Shown in pieces: positions 51,600-60,348 of a DNA stretch of 64,000 bases. Under the pieces are notes generated by a model. The model was not told the origin of the DNA, did no database searches, and worked only from the letters and a program-made list of their open reading frames with translations. The translations under genes were made by a program, and so were the position numbers. Position 1 is the first letter of the stretch; each line of letters begins with the position of its first letter. Source of the stretch: Rubrivivax gelatinosus (GTDB taxonomy: Bacteria; Pseudomonadota; Gammaproteobacteria; Burkholderiales; Burkholderiaceae_C); NCBI RefSeq assembly GCF_016583785.1, contig NZ_NRRU01000013.1:1-64000 (forward strand). The letters are read 5' to 3'.

Positions 51600-52739
51600 T
51601 CAGGCGGCCTGCACGCGCCGGAACGCCGCCCGGTAGTCCAAAGGCTCGAGCGCGACGTGTTGCGACACGTCCCCCCGAAGCATGTACAGCCGCGGTGATC
51701 GTCGGAACTCGAAGAGCCGGTAGAGCACGAACTGCTCTCCGGCCTCCTTGCTGAACTCCAGTTCGTTGCGGCTCACGATGAATGCGCTGGCATGGCCCGC
51801 GTTCGTCGTCTTCACCTCGATGTACCGAGGAGCATTCGTCTCTTCGTACGACTGGATATCGAAGCCCGCACCGTCACCCAGGCGATCTGACACCCAGTCG
51901 ACACGTGCGAACAGATCGGGCCTGCCGACCTGGTTCAGCCGCGCCTGCTCGTACTCCAGCACCCACTGCTCGCCAGCCCGTCCGAGCTTTCGGTTCGCCT
52001 GATCCCGGCCGGCGAAGTCGATCTTCCGCGGCAACCGAACCCGGCCCAGATCGGGAACGACCACGTTCTCCACTTGCGGCTGCTCGACCAAGACCGCCTG
52101 GAAGGGCCTGGCGTTCACAGGACGAGCGTCCTCCATCGCATCCGCAATCGTCGCCACCCAGGCGGCGTTCTCAAGCAGAAAACGCTGAACCGCCTTGCGC
52201 AGCAGCAACTGCGTGTTGCCCCGAGGCTTGTAGCCCGGAACGAACGGCAGGTTCAGCGCGTGCAAGACCGCCGAGACGTTCTGGAACTTCAACTCCACCG
52301 ACGCCTTGCTGCGTCCGCGCAAGCGCTGCCGCAACTCGGCATTGAAGTCGGTCTTTCGGTACGCCGAAGCCTGGGCCTCCAGCGCCAGCATCCTGAAATA
52401 GGCCTCGACCGTCGCGTCGACCTCCTCCTCGGACCAGTCCTCCCCGATGCGAACCACCGTGAAGCCCAGCGCCCTCAGCTTTGGCACCACCGTCGCCTCG
52501 CCGCCCGAGAAGTCGGATGCCCGCAACGGCCCTGCATCCGGAACCGCATAGCCGTACGCCACACCCACGATCGCCTTGGAGTCCGCCATCCCGCCGGACT
52601 TTGGGTCGACCACCAGGAAGTCCCGCGAACGGCCGAAGCCGTACTTCTCCAGGAAAACCGCTCGACCCAGCGAGCGGAACTCGTCCAGAGCCGCCTGGAC
52701 CGCCCCAGGGCTCTGCAGCTTCGATAAGGATGCCTGCAC
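51600..52739 (-). CDS. DUF3883 protein, putative PD-(D/E)xK nuclease
   Basis: A 379-aa protein. The N-terminal part (LDEFRSLGRAVFLEKYGFGRSRDFL, DSKAIVGVAYGYAVP) is found in restriction-associated proteins. The C-terminal DUF3883 domain (GRAGEQWVLEYEQARL, GFDIQSYEETNAPRYIEVKTTN) carries the D...ExK pattern of a restriction-endonuclease-like fold. No methyltransferase is adjacent. Start uncertain: GTG 52739 gives the usual N-terminus and TTG 52781 is possible; neither has a good ribosome-binding site. Likely defence-related, by family association. Confidence 0.8.
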   Translation of the reverse strand: MQASLSKLQSPGAVQAALDEFRSLGRAVFLEKYGFGRSRDFLVVDPKSGGMADSKAIVGVAYGYAVPDAGPLRASDFSGGEATVVPKLRALGFTVVRIGEDWSEEEVDATVEAYFRMLALEAQASAYRKTDFNAELRQRLRGRSKASVELKFQNVSAVLHALNLPFVPGYKPRGNTQLLLRKAVQRFLLENAAWVATIADAMEDARPVNARPFQAVLVEQPQVENVVVPDLGRVRLPRKIDFAGRDQANRKLGRAGEQWVLEYEQARLNQVGRPDLFARVDWVSDRLGDGAGFDIQSYEETNAPRYIEVKTTNAGHASAFIVSRNELEFSKEAGEQFVLYRLFEFRRSPRLYMLRGDVSQHVALEPLDYRAAFRRVQAA

Positions 52740-53056
52740 TTCGAGTTCTTGTAAGACGACTGCGCCAGGCCTCCAGCGCAAGTGAACTGCAGCTTACCGT
52801 CATGGCTCCCGGGCACCGCGGCAACCGACTTGACAGCCCTGCCCAGCATCAACTCGGCAGACGACTCGCCACCTCCGCGATCGGTCACAGCGACAGAACC
52901 GCCCTAGGAACAAGCAACCAAAGCCGAAACCTCTCGCAGGGTCGGCGACGACGCCTCAAGACTGAAAGTGGCCATTGACCTCGAATTTCTTGAGCGAAAG
53001 TCACCGAGCCCAAAGCGGTCAGACTACTAGCCAATGGGTCGTCCGTCTTCGAGACG
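52740..53056. other. Divergent intergenic region between the DUF3883 gene and the 1133-aa membrane protein gene
   Basis: About 317 bp separate the two divergent genes. I see no clear sigma-70 promoter or long inverted repeat. Poorly defined starts on both sides mean the true gap may be shorter. Confidence 0.4.
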
Positions 53057-56000
53057 TTGGCTGACCCGTCTGCTGGCGATGTGAGCGACAATCTCGAAAA
53101 GTCAACATGGGGAGTGTGGGGCGTGCATCCATTACGTAGGCTCACACGATCGGCATTGGTTCGAATCGACCACGCGCTTGGCAAGCAGCCCGAGGCAGGA
53201 ACGTCTGATTCGGCACGCTCTGTCGCAGCGCTGGCGGCAGCGCGTATCTCGAAGCTGCGGCGACTCCACGCCGTACACAACGAATACCCCGGCTGGTTCG
53301 CAAGCACCATGCTTTGGGGCGGGTCACACCCGATCATCTTCGCGGCGATCATCGGCGTCGCATGCACGATCTTGGCCTTTGTCTGTTTGCCTGCGCCATA
53401 CCCAGAATGGATAGTCATCACGTTTCCCGACCTCCCCGTCGACTACACACACGCGGCCTTCTTCGGGACCATCTGGACAGTACAGGCAACGCTCATCGCT
53501 CTCGTCTACCCCATCGTCCTGACCTTCGTACCAATCCTGCTGCAGCGGCGGGCATCTTCAAAATTTGCGCTTGGCTTCTACATGCGCGAATCAGCCGTTC
53601 TTCCGGCGGGCACCAGTTCCCTGGTGCTTCTGGTGGTGCTGTCGTTGCAGTACCTTGTCGCGTACTACGTGCCGCGAGAGCTCTTCCTCTTCAGCACCGT
53701 GTTCGATGGGCTTTGGCTGCTGGCTAACATCGGTATGACTGGTTACTTTCTGTTGAAGACCGTGCGCTATGTCGAGGAGGATGTGGGCGAAGCGACCTAT
53801 AGACGCCTATCGCTCGGTTATATCCTTTGGTCAGACCTCCAGGAAGCTGAGACGGCTGCCCTTTATGAGGCAGGCGGCCCCAACATGGGGGACTACCGAG
53901 GCGGCAAGTTGGAACCCCTTGTCCGCACGATGCCGATTACTTCCGGAGAGCCGACTGTTTCGAGGCTCCTCTCCGGCAGAAAGAAGTTAGTCGATGTAGA
54001 CCTGTTCCTTGTGAATCAGGTGGCCCGAGCGTGGGCAAAGCGTGCCGACGTTCATGTCGTGGAACACGGAGCGAAGCGGCGTCCCCCAACCCTGGAACTT
54101 CTGCCGTCGTTCTGGGGCGAATACTCCGGCCAAGTCCACATTGCCCGCGTTTCGGACGGGCCAGACCTAACGCCGCAAGAGCGTGGTGACCTCCTGCAGG
54201 CATACGTTTTCGCCTCACCGCCGAGCCGACTCTTCATTGGCAACACTAAGGGTTTATTGGAAGAACTCGCCAGCGAGGTGCAGTCGCAGTTGGAGCAAGG
54301 TAGGTTCGACGAATCGGCGTTAGCCTTCAAGAAATTGCGCCTGCTGCACGAGGCTTTCCTCCGCAACTCGAACACGGAACGGCACTCGAGTCTCGCAAGC
54401 GCCTCGGCGCCATGGGCTGCTGGACATCGCAGCATCAGTGACTACTGGCTTGACCCTTATAGGCCGCTGTTTGAGGCTGCGGCGAACAAGATTTCCGCCA
54501 ATCAGGCCCTCTGGCGCAACCTGTGCAACCTTCCTGCTGATTTGCTCCGACGTGCGAATCCGCAGGACATGCGGATGACATACGACATCCTGGAGCAGTA
54601 CGAGCTCATCGACCATTTCCTCGGTACGTGGTGGACCCGTGAAGCTCATCGGTCCCAAGCCGTCTTTGCTGCGACTGGGGCGCAGCTCCCTGAACCTATG
54701 GCCTCCGACTACAGGGAAGCCATCACATCCGTTGTCAATGGGTTGAACCTTGCGACAGTGCCGTTCGACGGGAAGGGCGTCGAGGAAGAGCAACGCTGGG
54801 CATCGCGTCTGAGGGCCACAGTGACCTGGATGGCGCACGTCGACATGTGCGCCACGCTGCTAGTACGCGCGGTCCGCCGCGGAGACAAAGTGGCGTCTGA
54901 GTGGTACAGCGATTGCCTGAGTCACTGGCTCTCTGACCGCGGTTACGAATATGGCGCTCGCCGCTTCGCCTACGCGGACGCCCGGCATTCGGTTAACGTA
55001 GGAGAGTTGGACCTTTCATGGCCAAAAGCGCGCCAGCAAATCTCCGCGGCCATTCAACGCGAAGCCACCCTAGATGACGCGGTCCACGTTCTATGGGAAA
55101 GCCTCCAGCGCCATTGGGAGGTCGTACGCTTTTCAAGCTCGCTACTTCTATTACGCTACGAAGTTCACGGCACCTTCCACGAACTCGCCCACCGGGTCGC
55201 GGGCCACGTACTGTCCCTTACGTTCTTCACTCCCGGGCCATCAGCCGATGCTCAGAGCCTGCTTGAGCCAGACCTGCTTCTGACCACGTACCTGAGGATC
55301 TGCTGCCTCGAACCACACTCTTGCGCGCAGTCCTCTTCGCTCGTCGCCCGAGTTCTGCGGAGAGGGAACGATGGCCCCGTCATCAATGGCTGGGTCTACA
55401 CGGGTCACGGTTACCAAAGTAATCTAGAGTCGCAAACAAAGCAGTTCATGACCTTGTTGCTCGCGTCGACCGATGCGGGGAGGGTTGAGCTTACCGATGC
55501 GTCCCGCCTGTGCCGAGCCCCGCATGGGCTGGGCAGGTTGCGTGAGCTGTATAGACTGCTAGCCCTACTCGGCGCCGAGGTGCGACGGCCGGTCCAGAGA
55601 GAACTGCCGCTTGCTGCGGCCGCTCTGCGCGCCAGCTTCGGCTCTCCCGTGCGCCAGGTGTCGCCATTGCTGCCATGGCGAGGCAAGTTGAAGCACCTAC
55701 TACAGGTCGTGAATGCGCAAATTGACGCCGAGCTTCGCAAGGTCTTCGTGCCACCAGACGCCGCGAGAACACTGGTGGCTCGACTCCAGGCGGAGTTGTT
55801 GAATCCAACCGACGGCAAGGCATGGAATGGCCACATGCGGACGGCCGTGGGCGCCGTGACCGTATCCAGAAATGTTTGGTCAGAGCAGTGTCGTCGCTAT
55901 GAGAAGGCCAAATTCCTGCGGCCAACCGAGGATTCGTTCCCTCCCGAGGAAATCCGGCGTTGGGCAAGGCAAATTGCATTGGGTACCCTTCGGTTAGCCC

Positions 56001-56458
56001 TCAGAGAAGCGTTGCAGATTAAAGCGGCTCGTCCGGTCGGAGGCGTCTCCGGCGGCGAGCAATTGCTGAACCTCGCAGCGGCGATTCGTGCCGAGCGATG
56101 GTCACGTGAGACACCTATCGTCCTTGTGCCGCACGGTCCAACCGGTCTCGTAGTCGACGAGATGTACTGGCAAGTCGAGGGCCGCTCAGGGCCACCTGTT
56201 GGCGTTGAGTTCACGGCACGTCAAGGCACGGATGGCCCATTCGCTCATCGGATGGTCAACGGCGCACTCGTCTTCGAGATGCAAACCCCAGATGACCGAA
56301 TCTACCTAGTGCCCGCCGCCTGGTTCGATTGCCTTGTATTTGAGCAGCACGCCGACGGCACGGTGCTGCAGCATGAGGTCCAAGTTCAGGAGCCCGACAG
56401 CGTGCTCATTCAGCTTCATTGGCGCGCTGAGCTTTCTGGGGCATTTAAGCAAGCCTAA
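53057..56458 (+). CDS. Large membrane protein of unknown function (1133 aa)
   Basis: An N-terminal membrane module with about four helices (roughly residues 92-112, 133-163, 184-205 and 212-236) is followed by about 890 predicted cytoplasmic residues, helical in the middle and with a beta-rich C-terminal end (QTPDDRIYLVPAAWFDCLVFE). I find no P-loop, nuclease or kinase motif. GC is below that of the conjugation operon. The start (TTG 53057) is uncertain; GTG 53081 or 53120 are alternatives. It is divergent from a DUF3883 nuclease-like gene and adjacent to an IS. The layout of membrane anchor plus large cytoplasmic part resembles some abortive-infection proteins, but the function is unknown. 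Confidence 0.75.
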   Translation: MADPSAGDVSDNLEKSTWGVWGVHPLRRLTRSALVRIDHALGKQPEAGTSDSARSVAALAAARISKLRRLHAVHNEYPGWFASTMLWGGSHPIIFAAIIGVACTILAFVCLPAPYPEWIVITFPDLPVDYTHAAFFGTIWTVQATLIALVYPIVLTFVPILLQRRASSKFALGFYMRESAVLPAGTSSLVLLVVLSLQYLVAYYVPRELFLFSTVFDGLWLLANIGMTGYFLLKTVRYVEEDVGEATYRRLSLGYILWSDLQEAETAALYEAGGPNMGDYRGGKLEPLVRTMPITSGEPTVSRLLSGRKKLVDVDLFLVNQVARAWAKRADVHVVEHGAKRRPPTLELLPSFWGEYSGQVHIARVSDGPDLTPQERGDLLQAYVFASPPSRLFIGNTKGLLEELASEVQSQLEQGRFDESALAFKKLRLLHEAFLRNSNTERHSSLASASAPWAAGHRSISDYWLDPYRPLFEAAANKISANQALWRNLCNLPADLLRRANPQDMRMTYDILEQYELIDHFLGTWWTREAHRSQAVFAATGAQLPEPMASDYREAITSVVNGLNLATVPFDGKGVEEEQRWASRLRATVTWMAHVDMCATLLVRAVRRGDKVASEWYSDCLSHWLSDRGYEYGARRFAYADARHSVNVGELDLSWPKARQQISAAIQREATLDDAVHVLWESLQRHWEVVRFSSSLLLLRYEVHGTFHELAHRVAGHVLSLTFFTPGPSADAQSLLEPDLLLTTYLRICCLEPHSCAQSSSLVARVLRRGNDGPVINGWVYTGHGYQSNLESQTKQFMTLLLASTDAGRVELTDASRLCRAPHGLGRLRELYRLLALLGAEVRRPVQRELPLAAAALRASFGSPVRQVSPLLPWRGKLKHLLQVVNAQIDAELRKVFVPPDAARTLVARLQAELLNPTDGKAWNGHMRTAVGAVTVSRNVWSEQCRRYEKAKFLRPTEDSFPPEEIRRWARQIALGTLRLALREALQIKAARPVGGVSGGEQLLNLAAAIRAERWSRETPIVLVPHGPTGLVVDEMYWQVEGRSGPPVGVEFTARQGTDGPFAHRMVNGALVFEMQTPDDRIYLVPAAWFDCLVFEQHADGTVLQHEVQVQEPDSVLIQLHWRAELSGAFKQA

Positions 56459-56530
56459 GCCCCCTCTGGCGTCTGTCTAGGACCTTGTTTCACTCTGGTG
56501 GACACTCCGACCTAACCGAAGGAGTTGCAC

Positions 56531-56893
56531 ATGGGTATGCCCGGGCCGCAGATGGTCAAGCGGTATGGATTGGAGTTCAAGCTGGCGGCGGTGGAGTTGT
56601 CCAGTGCGCCAGGGGTGTTGATCAAGGACGTGGCGGAGTCCCTGTGCATCCACCCGTTCATGTTGTCGAAATGGCGCAAGCAGGTGCGCGATGGAGTGCT
56701 CGTGGGTGATGCGCGGAAACTCGATGCGGAGTCTGTTGGAGAGCTTCAGCGGCTGCGCGAGGTCGAGCAGAAGTACAAGCGCCTGCAGATGGAGCATGAC
56801 CTCCTAAAAAAAGCCATCCGGTTTGCTTCGGATCGAAAGCGGAAGTCTTCGCCTTCATCGCAGCAAACCGGAAAACCTACAGCGTCCAAGTGA
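56531..56893 (+). CDS. IS3-family transposase OrfA
   Basis: A 120-aa HTH protein (FKLAAVELSSAPGVLIKDVAES, FMLSKWRKQVRDG) with a leucine-zipper region (ELQRLREVEQKYKRLQMEHDLLKKA). A run of seven A (CTAAAAAAAG near 56805) is a typical -1 slippery site. Slipping there joins the frame to KAEVFAFIAANRKTYSVQV and on into OrfB, giving the full transposase. Confidence 0.88.
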   Translation: MGMPGPQMVKRYGLEFKLAAVELSSAPGVLIKDVAESLCIHPFMLSKWRKQVRDGVLVGDARKLDAESVGELQRLREVEQKYKRLQMEHDLLKKAIRFASDRKRKSSPSSQQTGKPTASK

Positions 56894-57699
56894 TGTGTGC
56901 GCACCTTCGGGTCAGCCGTTCAGGCTACTACGCGTGGACGCGGCGCGAGCCCAGCAAGCGAGCCGTAAAGGAAGCCGAACTGATCGACCACGTGCGTCGC
57001 ATCCACGCGGCTAGCCGCGGGTACTACGGCAGCCCGCGCATCCGGCATGCGCTGCGCCACGAAGGCATCACGGTGGCGCGCAGCACCGTCGCGCGGGTCA
57101 TGCGGCGAGCGCAGTTGCAAGGCCGCAGCGCGCGCCTGTATCGGCGCTCGCGCGTGGGACAGCGGGCCTTCTTCACCAGCATCGCCAACCGTCAGCGGGG
57201 CGTGAAACTCGAGCGCCTGAACCAGATCTGGGTAGGCGACGTGACGTACCTGAGGCTCAACGGCCAGTGGCGTTACCTGGCTGTAGTGATGGACAAGCAT
57301 TCGAGGCGGATCATCGGCTGGAGCCTGGGTTCGCAGCGTGACGCGGCGCTGACCCTCGAAGCCTTCAGCCATGCCTGGCGAGGTCGCAAGCCCGAGAGCG
57401 GACTGATATTTCACAGCGACCGTGGCATCGAATACGCGGCACATCAGTACCGCCAGAAGCTGCAGCAGCACGGTGTCGTGCAAAGCATGAATCGACCGGG
57501 CAAGATGAACGACAACGCGCATATGGAGTCGTTCTTCCACTCGATGAAGAGCGAGCATCTGTACGGGCAGAAGCCGGCCGACGAGGTGGCGCTGCGGAAC
57601 TCGCTGCTCAGCTACATTCAGTTCTACAACCAGCAGCGGCTACATTCGTCGATCGGATACCTGTCGCCTGCAGGCTTCGAGCGGAGCCTTGTTTCATGA
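56890..57699 (+). CDS. IS3-family transposase OrfB (DDE catalytic part)
   Basis: A 269-aa integrase-core protein. The first catalytic Asp is in WVGDVTYLRLNGQWRYLAVV, the second in LIFHSDRGIEYAAHQY, and the Glu in NDNAHMESFFHSMKSE. HTH_21 region at the start (VSRSGYYAWTRREPSKRA). ATG 56890 overlaps the orfA stop, but the functional product is probably made by -1 frameshifting from orfA. All DDE residues present, so the element may be active. Confidence 0.92.
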   Translation: MMCAHLRVSRSGYYAWTRREPSKRAVKEAELIDHVRRIHAASRGYYGSPRIRHALRHEGITVARSTVARVMRRAQLQGRSARLYRRSRVGQRAFFTSIANRQRGVKLERLNQIWVGDVTYLRLNGQWRYLAVVMDKHSRRIIGWSLGSQRDAALTLEAFSHAWRGRKPESGLIFHSDRGIEYAAHQYRQKLQQHGVVQSMNRPGKMNDNAHMESFFHSMKSEHLYGQKPADEVALRNSLLSYIQFYNQQRLHSSIGYLSPAGFERSLVS

Positions 57700-57966
57700 T
57701 GGTGTGTCCACTTTTGAGAAACAAGATCCCTATTTGGAGCCGCCAATCGGGCCATCGCCTAACGTCGAGTCCAGCGACCGCTTAGCGCCTATTATCATGA
57801 GTGCGGCCAGCGAAAGCACCCGCTGCGCAGCGGTCGATGCTTCCAGCGATCCTCCGTCGAAGTTCTAGCCCAATACGGGCAAAGTTCGGCGAATTGACTT
57901 CCTGCCTTCCCACGAAGCCTGCGCGGTCGAGCGCGACGCGAAGACTGCTGAACCACTGGCGAATCC

Positions 57967-59238
57967 TCAGTCGGCGTTCGCCGACGCCGTCTCAATGTAG
58001 TCGGCTACGACCTGCCATCCTCCGCGAAGTTGGGCTTCGCTCTTGCCGACGTAGTGCCCAAGGGTGACGTCGCTGCTCGCCGCATGGTTCAGCATCCGCT
58101 TAAGCGAAGCACCTGACACGAGCTCTTCCGCGATGCTCGCAAAGGTCGCACGCAGACCATGGCCCTGCACGGCTGTCTTGGCTCTCTCATTGATCCACGC
58201 CAGTGTCTTCCGGGCATCGACGATCGGAAACAGCGGCTCGTCGAGCTCGCGGCTTGTGCAGTGCAGCTTCGCGATTTCAATTGCTTGTCTGGACAACAGC
58301 AGCTTATGGTCGCTCCTGTTCTTCGTGTCCCGCAAGACGATCTTGCCTGCATCGAGGTCCACGTCACCTACTTTGATTGGCTTGTATCCGTGGCGCTTGC
58401 TCCCATGGATTTCGCCGCCCCGGCACCCCGTGAGCAACTGAAAACGGTAGTAGTCGGCCGCGACCCTGGACGGCGCGATGGTCGCTGCCCGCCACCACGC
58501 GCCCAAACGCTCTGGTGGGATGGGCGCAGGGTTGCCTTTAGCGGGCGCCAGCACGATACGGTCTCGACCTGCGGTGTCGCGACCCAACGGGTTTTCCGGT
58601 ACCACGACGCCATGCCACCGCAGCACTGCGCGCAGCACCTGCATCGCATAGACCGCCTGGCGCTCGGATCGCTTGATGACGGCCGCATGCACGCCCCGAA
58701 TGTCATCGGCGGTGAGGCTTGAGAGCAGCTTCTCTGCAATCGGATACAGCTCACCATCGGTGAACCTCCTGCCCGACTTCGAGGTCTTGCCGGGCTCCAC
58801 CATCGCAAGGTAGTCGGCCTTCGTGCGTGCCTTCAATGGCAAGCCATCCTTTGCGCGACGCTTCTTTTCGACGTACTCACGAACGGCCTTCTGCAGCGTC
58901 AGTCCATCTTGGAGGCTGGCCTGCTCTTGTGCCACCACCTCGGCGCGCAACCTCGACTCCTCCCGTGCTGGCCAGTCCACACCATCGCGCGCAAGTGCCC
59001 GGATGCGCGCCGCCTCGGCACAGGCAGCGGCCAGCTTCATCTGGCCGGCCCCTTCACCGTACTCCTGCGGCAGCCGGTACTGGCGCTCGACCGCTGCCCC
59101 CTTGACCGTGTAGCGAACCAGGAGCGTACGAACCCCGTCCGGAGCGATGCGCAACTGCAAGCCGCGGTCGATAGTGAGCTTGTAGGCCTGAGCGCGAGGT
59201 CTATGGGCGTCGATCGCTCTGACGGTCAAGAGGGGCAT
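57967..59238 (-). CDS. Tyrosine recombinase/integrase (P4-like, DUF4102), associated with tRNA-Asn
   Basis: A 423-aa integrase with DUF4102 arm-binding domain (PLLTVRAIDAHRPRAQAYKLTI, LRIAPDGVRTLLVRYTVKG). The catalytic domain has its first Arg in LLTGCRGGEIHG, the region VLRDTKNRSDHKLLLS, and HGLRATFASIAEELV (HxLR), followed by LNHAASSDVTLGHYVGKSEA, with the catalytic Tyr in GHYVG. ATG 59238 is chosen for GGAG seven bases upstream; the longer frame is unsupported. It reads away from the tRNA-Asn fragment at 59399-59445, its probable target. Confidence 0.92.
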   Translation of the reverse strand: MPLLTVRAIDAHRPRAQAYKLTIDRGLQLRIAPDGVRTLLVRYTVKGAAVERQYRLPQEYGEGAGQMKLAAACAEAARIRALARDGVDWPAREESRLRAEVVAQEQASLQDGLTLQKAVREYVEKKRRAKDGLPLKARTKADYLAMVEPGKTSKSGRRFTDGELYPIAEKLLSSLTADDIRGVHAAVIKRSERQAVYAMQVLRAVLRWHGVVVPENPLGRDTAGRDRIVLAPAKGNPAPIPPERLGAWWRAATIAPSRVAADYYRFQLLTGCRGGEIHGSKRHGYKPIKVGDVDLDAGKIVLRDTKNRSDHKLLLSRQAIEIAKLHCTSRELDEPLFPIVDARKTLAWINERAKTAVQGHGLRATFASIAEELVSGASLKRMLNHAASSDVTLGHYVGKSEAQLRGGWQVVADYIETASANAD

Positions 59239-59398
59239 GCTCGGGCTCCGTGTCCGACAGGTGTCCGAAAAATCGCTGGCTCGCATGCTATCAGTCGGGA
59301 CCACCTGGCACAAGGAAGTCGACCTAACTTATTGATATGAATGAACTTTCAGAATTCCAAGAAGATGCCGGGACGTCTCACAAAGTGCTGCTTGTACC

Positions 59399-59445
59399 GA
59401 CTGTTAATCCGTAGGTCCCTGGTTCGAGCCCAGGTCGGGGAGCCA
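59399..59445 (+). other. 3' fragment of tRNA-Asn (probable attR)
   Basis: The sequence gives anticodon loop CTGTTAA (anticodon GTT), variable loop AGGTC, a complete T arm (CCTGG-TTCGAGC-CCAGG), acceptor strand TCGGGGA, discriminator G and CCA (59443-59445). Upstream of 59399 the match stops: the 5' anticodon stem is mispaired (ACCGA against TCCGT), and no D arm or 5' acceptor strand follows. It is therefore the duplicated tRNA end left by integration. Confidence 0.85.
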
Positions 59446-59481
59446 AAATTACCGAGGTGCGACAAGCACTTAGGTCGAATC

Positions 59482-59514
59482 AGAAGCCAGCCGTCGTGCT
59501 GGCTTCTTTCGTTT
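59482..59514 (+). terminator. Intrinsic terminator after the tRNA-Asn end
   Basis: Perfect 10-bp stem AGAAGCCAGC/GCTGGCTTCT (59482-59491, 59498-59507) followed by TTCGTTT. It is the normal transcript end of a tRNA gene and marks this side as original chromosomal flank. Confidence 0.8.
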
Positions 59515-59652
59515 CCGGGCCTCGGATCACACCGGGGATACTGGACGCAACGAGAATGTTTGGCTGTGAAGCGACCCGGCTTCCAGGAGGCTCCTCAGCC
59601 GGGAATGGAGTCAGCGTCAGGGCGTCAATGCGGTTCACTTTGCCGCGCTCCA

Positions 59653-60348
59653 TCAGCGCAGCAGCGCCTTGATGCGAGCCCACAGCGCAGCCTTGGACAC
59701 CGTGGTCATGGCCATCGCCTGCATGCACTGGTCCAGTCGATGAGGCCGTGCACGCAGGTCCTCCACGGCACTGGCCAGATCGGCGGCCACGCTGTCGCCG
59801 TAGGCAGCTTGGGCCTTGGCCATGGCCTGTTTCATCAGAGCCCTGGGCGGCGCCATCATCGCCAGGTCGATCAGGTCACGGCTCATCACGGCATCGTCGC
59901 GCCAGCGGTCGGAGTTGGCCAACAGTTTGCTCGCCACCATGTCCCGCGGTGTCAGCGTGGCTACGCCGCACTGGCGATCGCCCGGGCCAGGGGCGTCAAG
60001 TTCGATTCGGCCTTCGAGCACGATCTCGAACTTGATGTCGGCGCCCTCGACCCTCAGCGTGGTGCGAATGCCGTACTGGTCCGCGCGCAGCTCACGGGTC
60101 TGGTTCAGCGCGCGGTCGGCACGGGTGATGGAACGCATGCCATCCGGGCCAGTCAGTCGCTGGCGCAGGTGGCGATAGCCCTCGACCCTGGAAACAACGA
60201 AGCCGATGTCGACCGACTCGCGATATTCGCCGTAGCGCAGCGCCATGGCGCTGCCGCCGCCGAAGAGGCAGGCGTTCGCCGCCAGCAGATCGGCGTCCAG
60301 CGCCTCCAGGACGGACGCGATGCGGCGGTGATGTGTGCGCTCAAACAA
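59653..60348 (-). CDS. AbiEii/AbiGii-type nucleotidyltransferase with a changed active-site residue
   Basis: A 231-aa nucleotidyltransferase-like toxin of the AbiEii family. The GS-type motif is LFGGGSAMALRYGEYRESVD. The expected D-x-D reads VDIGF, with Gly in place of the second catalytic Asp, so activity is doubtful. The downstream KFEIVLEGRIEL and TPRDMVASKLLANSDRW segments are family-like. TTG 60348 is taken as start: GGAGG is eight bases upstream and it overlaps the HTH gene stop (TTGTTTGA), indicating coupling. Confidence 0.8.
   Translation of the reverse strand: MFERTHHRRIASVLEALDADLLAANACLFGGGSAMALRYGEYRESVDIGFVVSRVEGYRHLRQRLTGPDGMRSITRADRALNQTRELRADQYGIRTTLRVEGADIKFEIVLEGRIELDAPGPGDRQCGVATLTPRDMVASKLLANSDRWRDDAVMSRDLIDLAMMAPPRALMKQAMAKAQAAYGDSVAADLASAVEDLRARPHRLDQCMQAMAMTTVSKAALWARIKALLR

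Larger units (their letters stand above)
56484..57725 (+). mobile_element. IS3-family insertion sequence, about 1.24 kb
   Basis: Imperfect terminal inverted repeats: left CTTGTTTC-N6-GTGGACAC (from 56484) and right, read inward, CTTGTTTC-N6-GTGGACAC (from 57725). They enclose orfA and orfB of an IS3-type transposase. No target-site duplication is obvious at the flanks, which may mean rearrangement after insertion. It sits 25 bp after the stop of the large membrane protein gene. Confidence 0.88.
9205..59445. mobile_element. Composite integrative and conjugative element region
   Basis: Between yicC and a 3' tRNA-Asn fragment lies about 50 kb of mobile-element genes: an integrase at each end, an AlpA-like regulator, a VirB/D4-type secretion operon, relaxase, MobC-like protein and nic-like site, ParA/ParB, SSB, DUF932, two H-NS-like proteins, toxin-antitoxin genes and cargo. 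No replication initiator is seen, which favours an integrative element over a plasmid. The outer limits given are inferred: the left from the point where yicC is followed by an integrase, the right from the tRNA fragment plus terminator. The two ends belong to different target sites, so this may be two or more elements. Confidence 0.7.

Noticed and set aside
52481-52978. Plus-strand frame over the 5' end of the DUF3883 gene.
   Set aside because: Opposite to a clearly coding gene and of low-complexity composition.
56458-57730. A target-site duplication for the IS3-family element.
   Set aside because: The bases flanking the inverted repeats on both sides do not match over 3-4 bp for any reasonable choice of ends.
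59341-59445. A complete tRNA-Asn gene.
   Set aside because: Only the 3' 47 nt match; the 5' acceptor strand and D arm are missing and the anticodon stem is mispaired.
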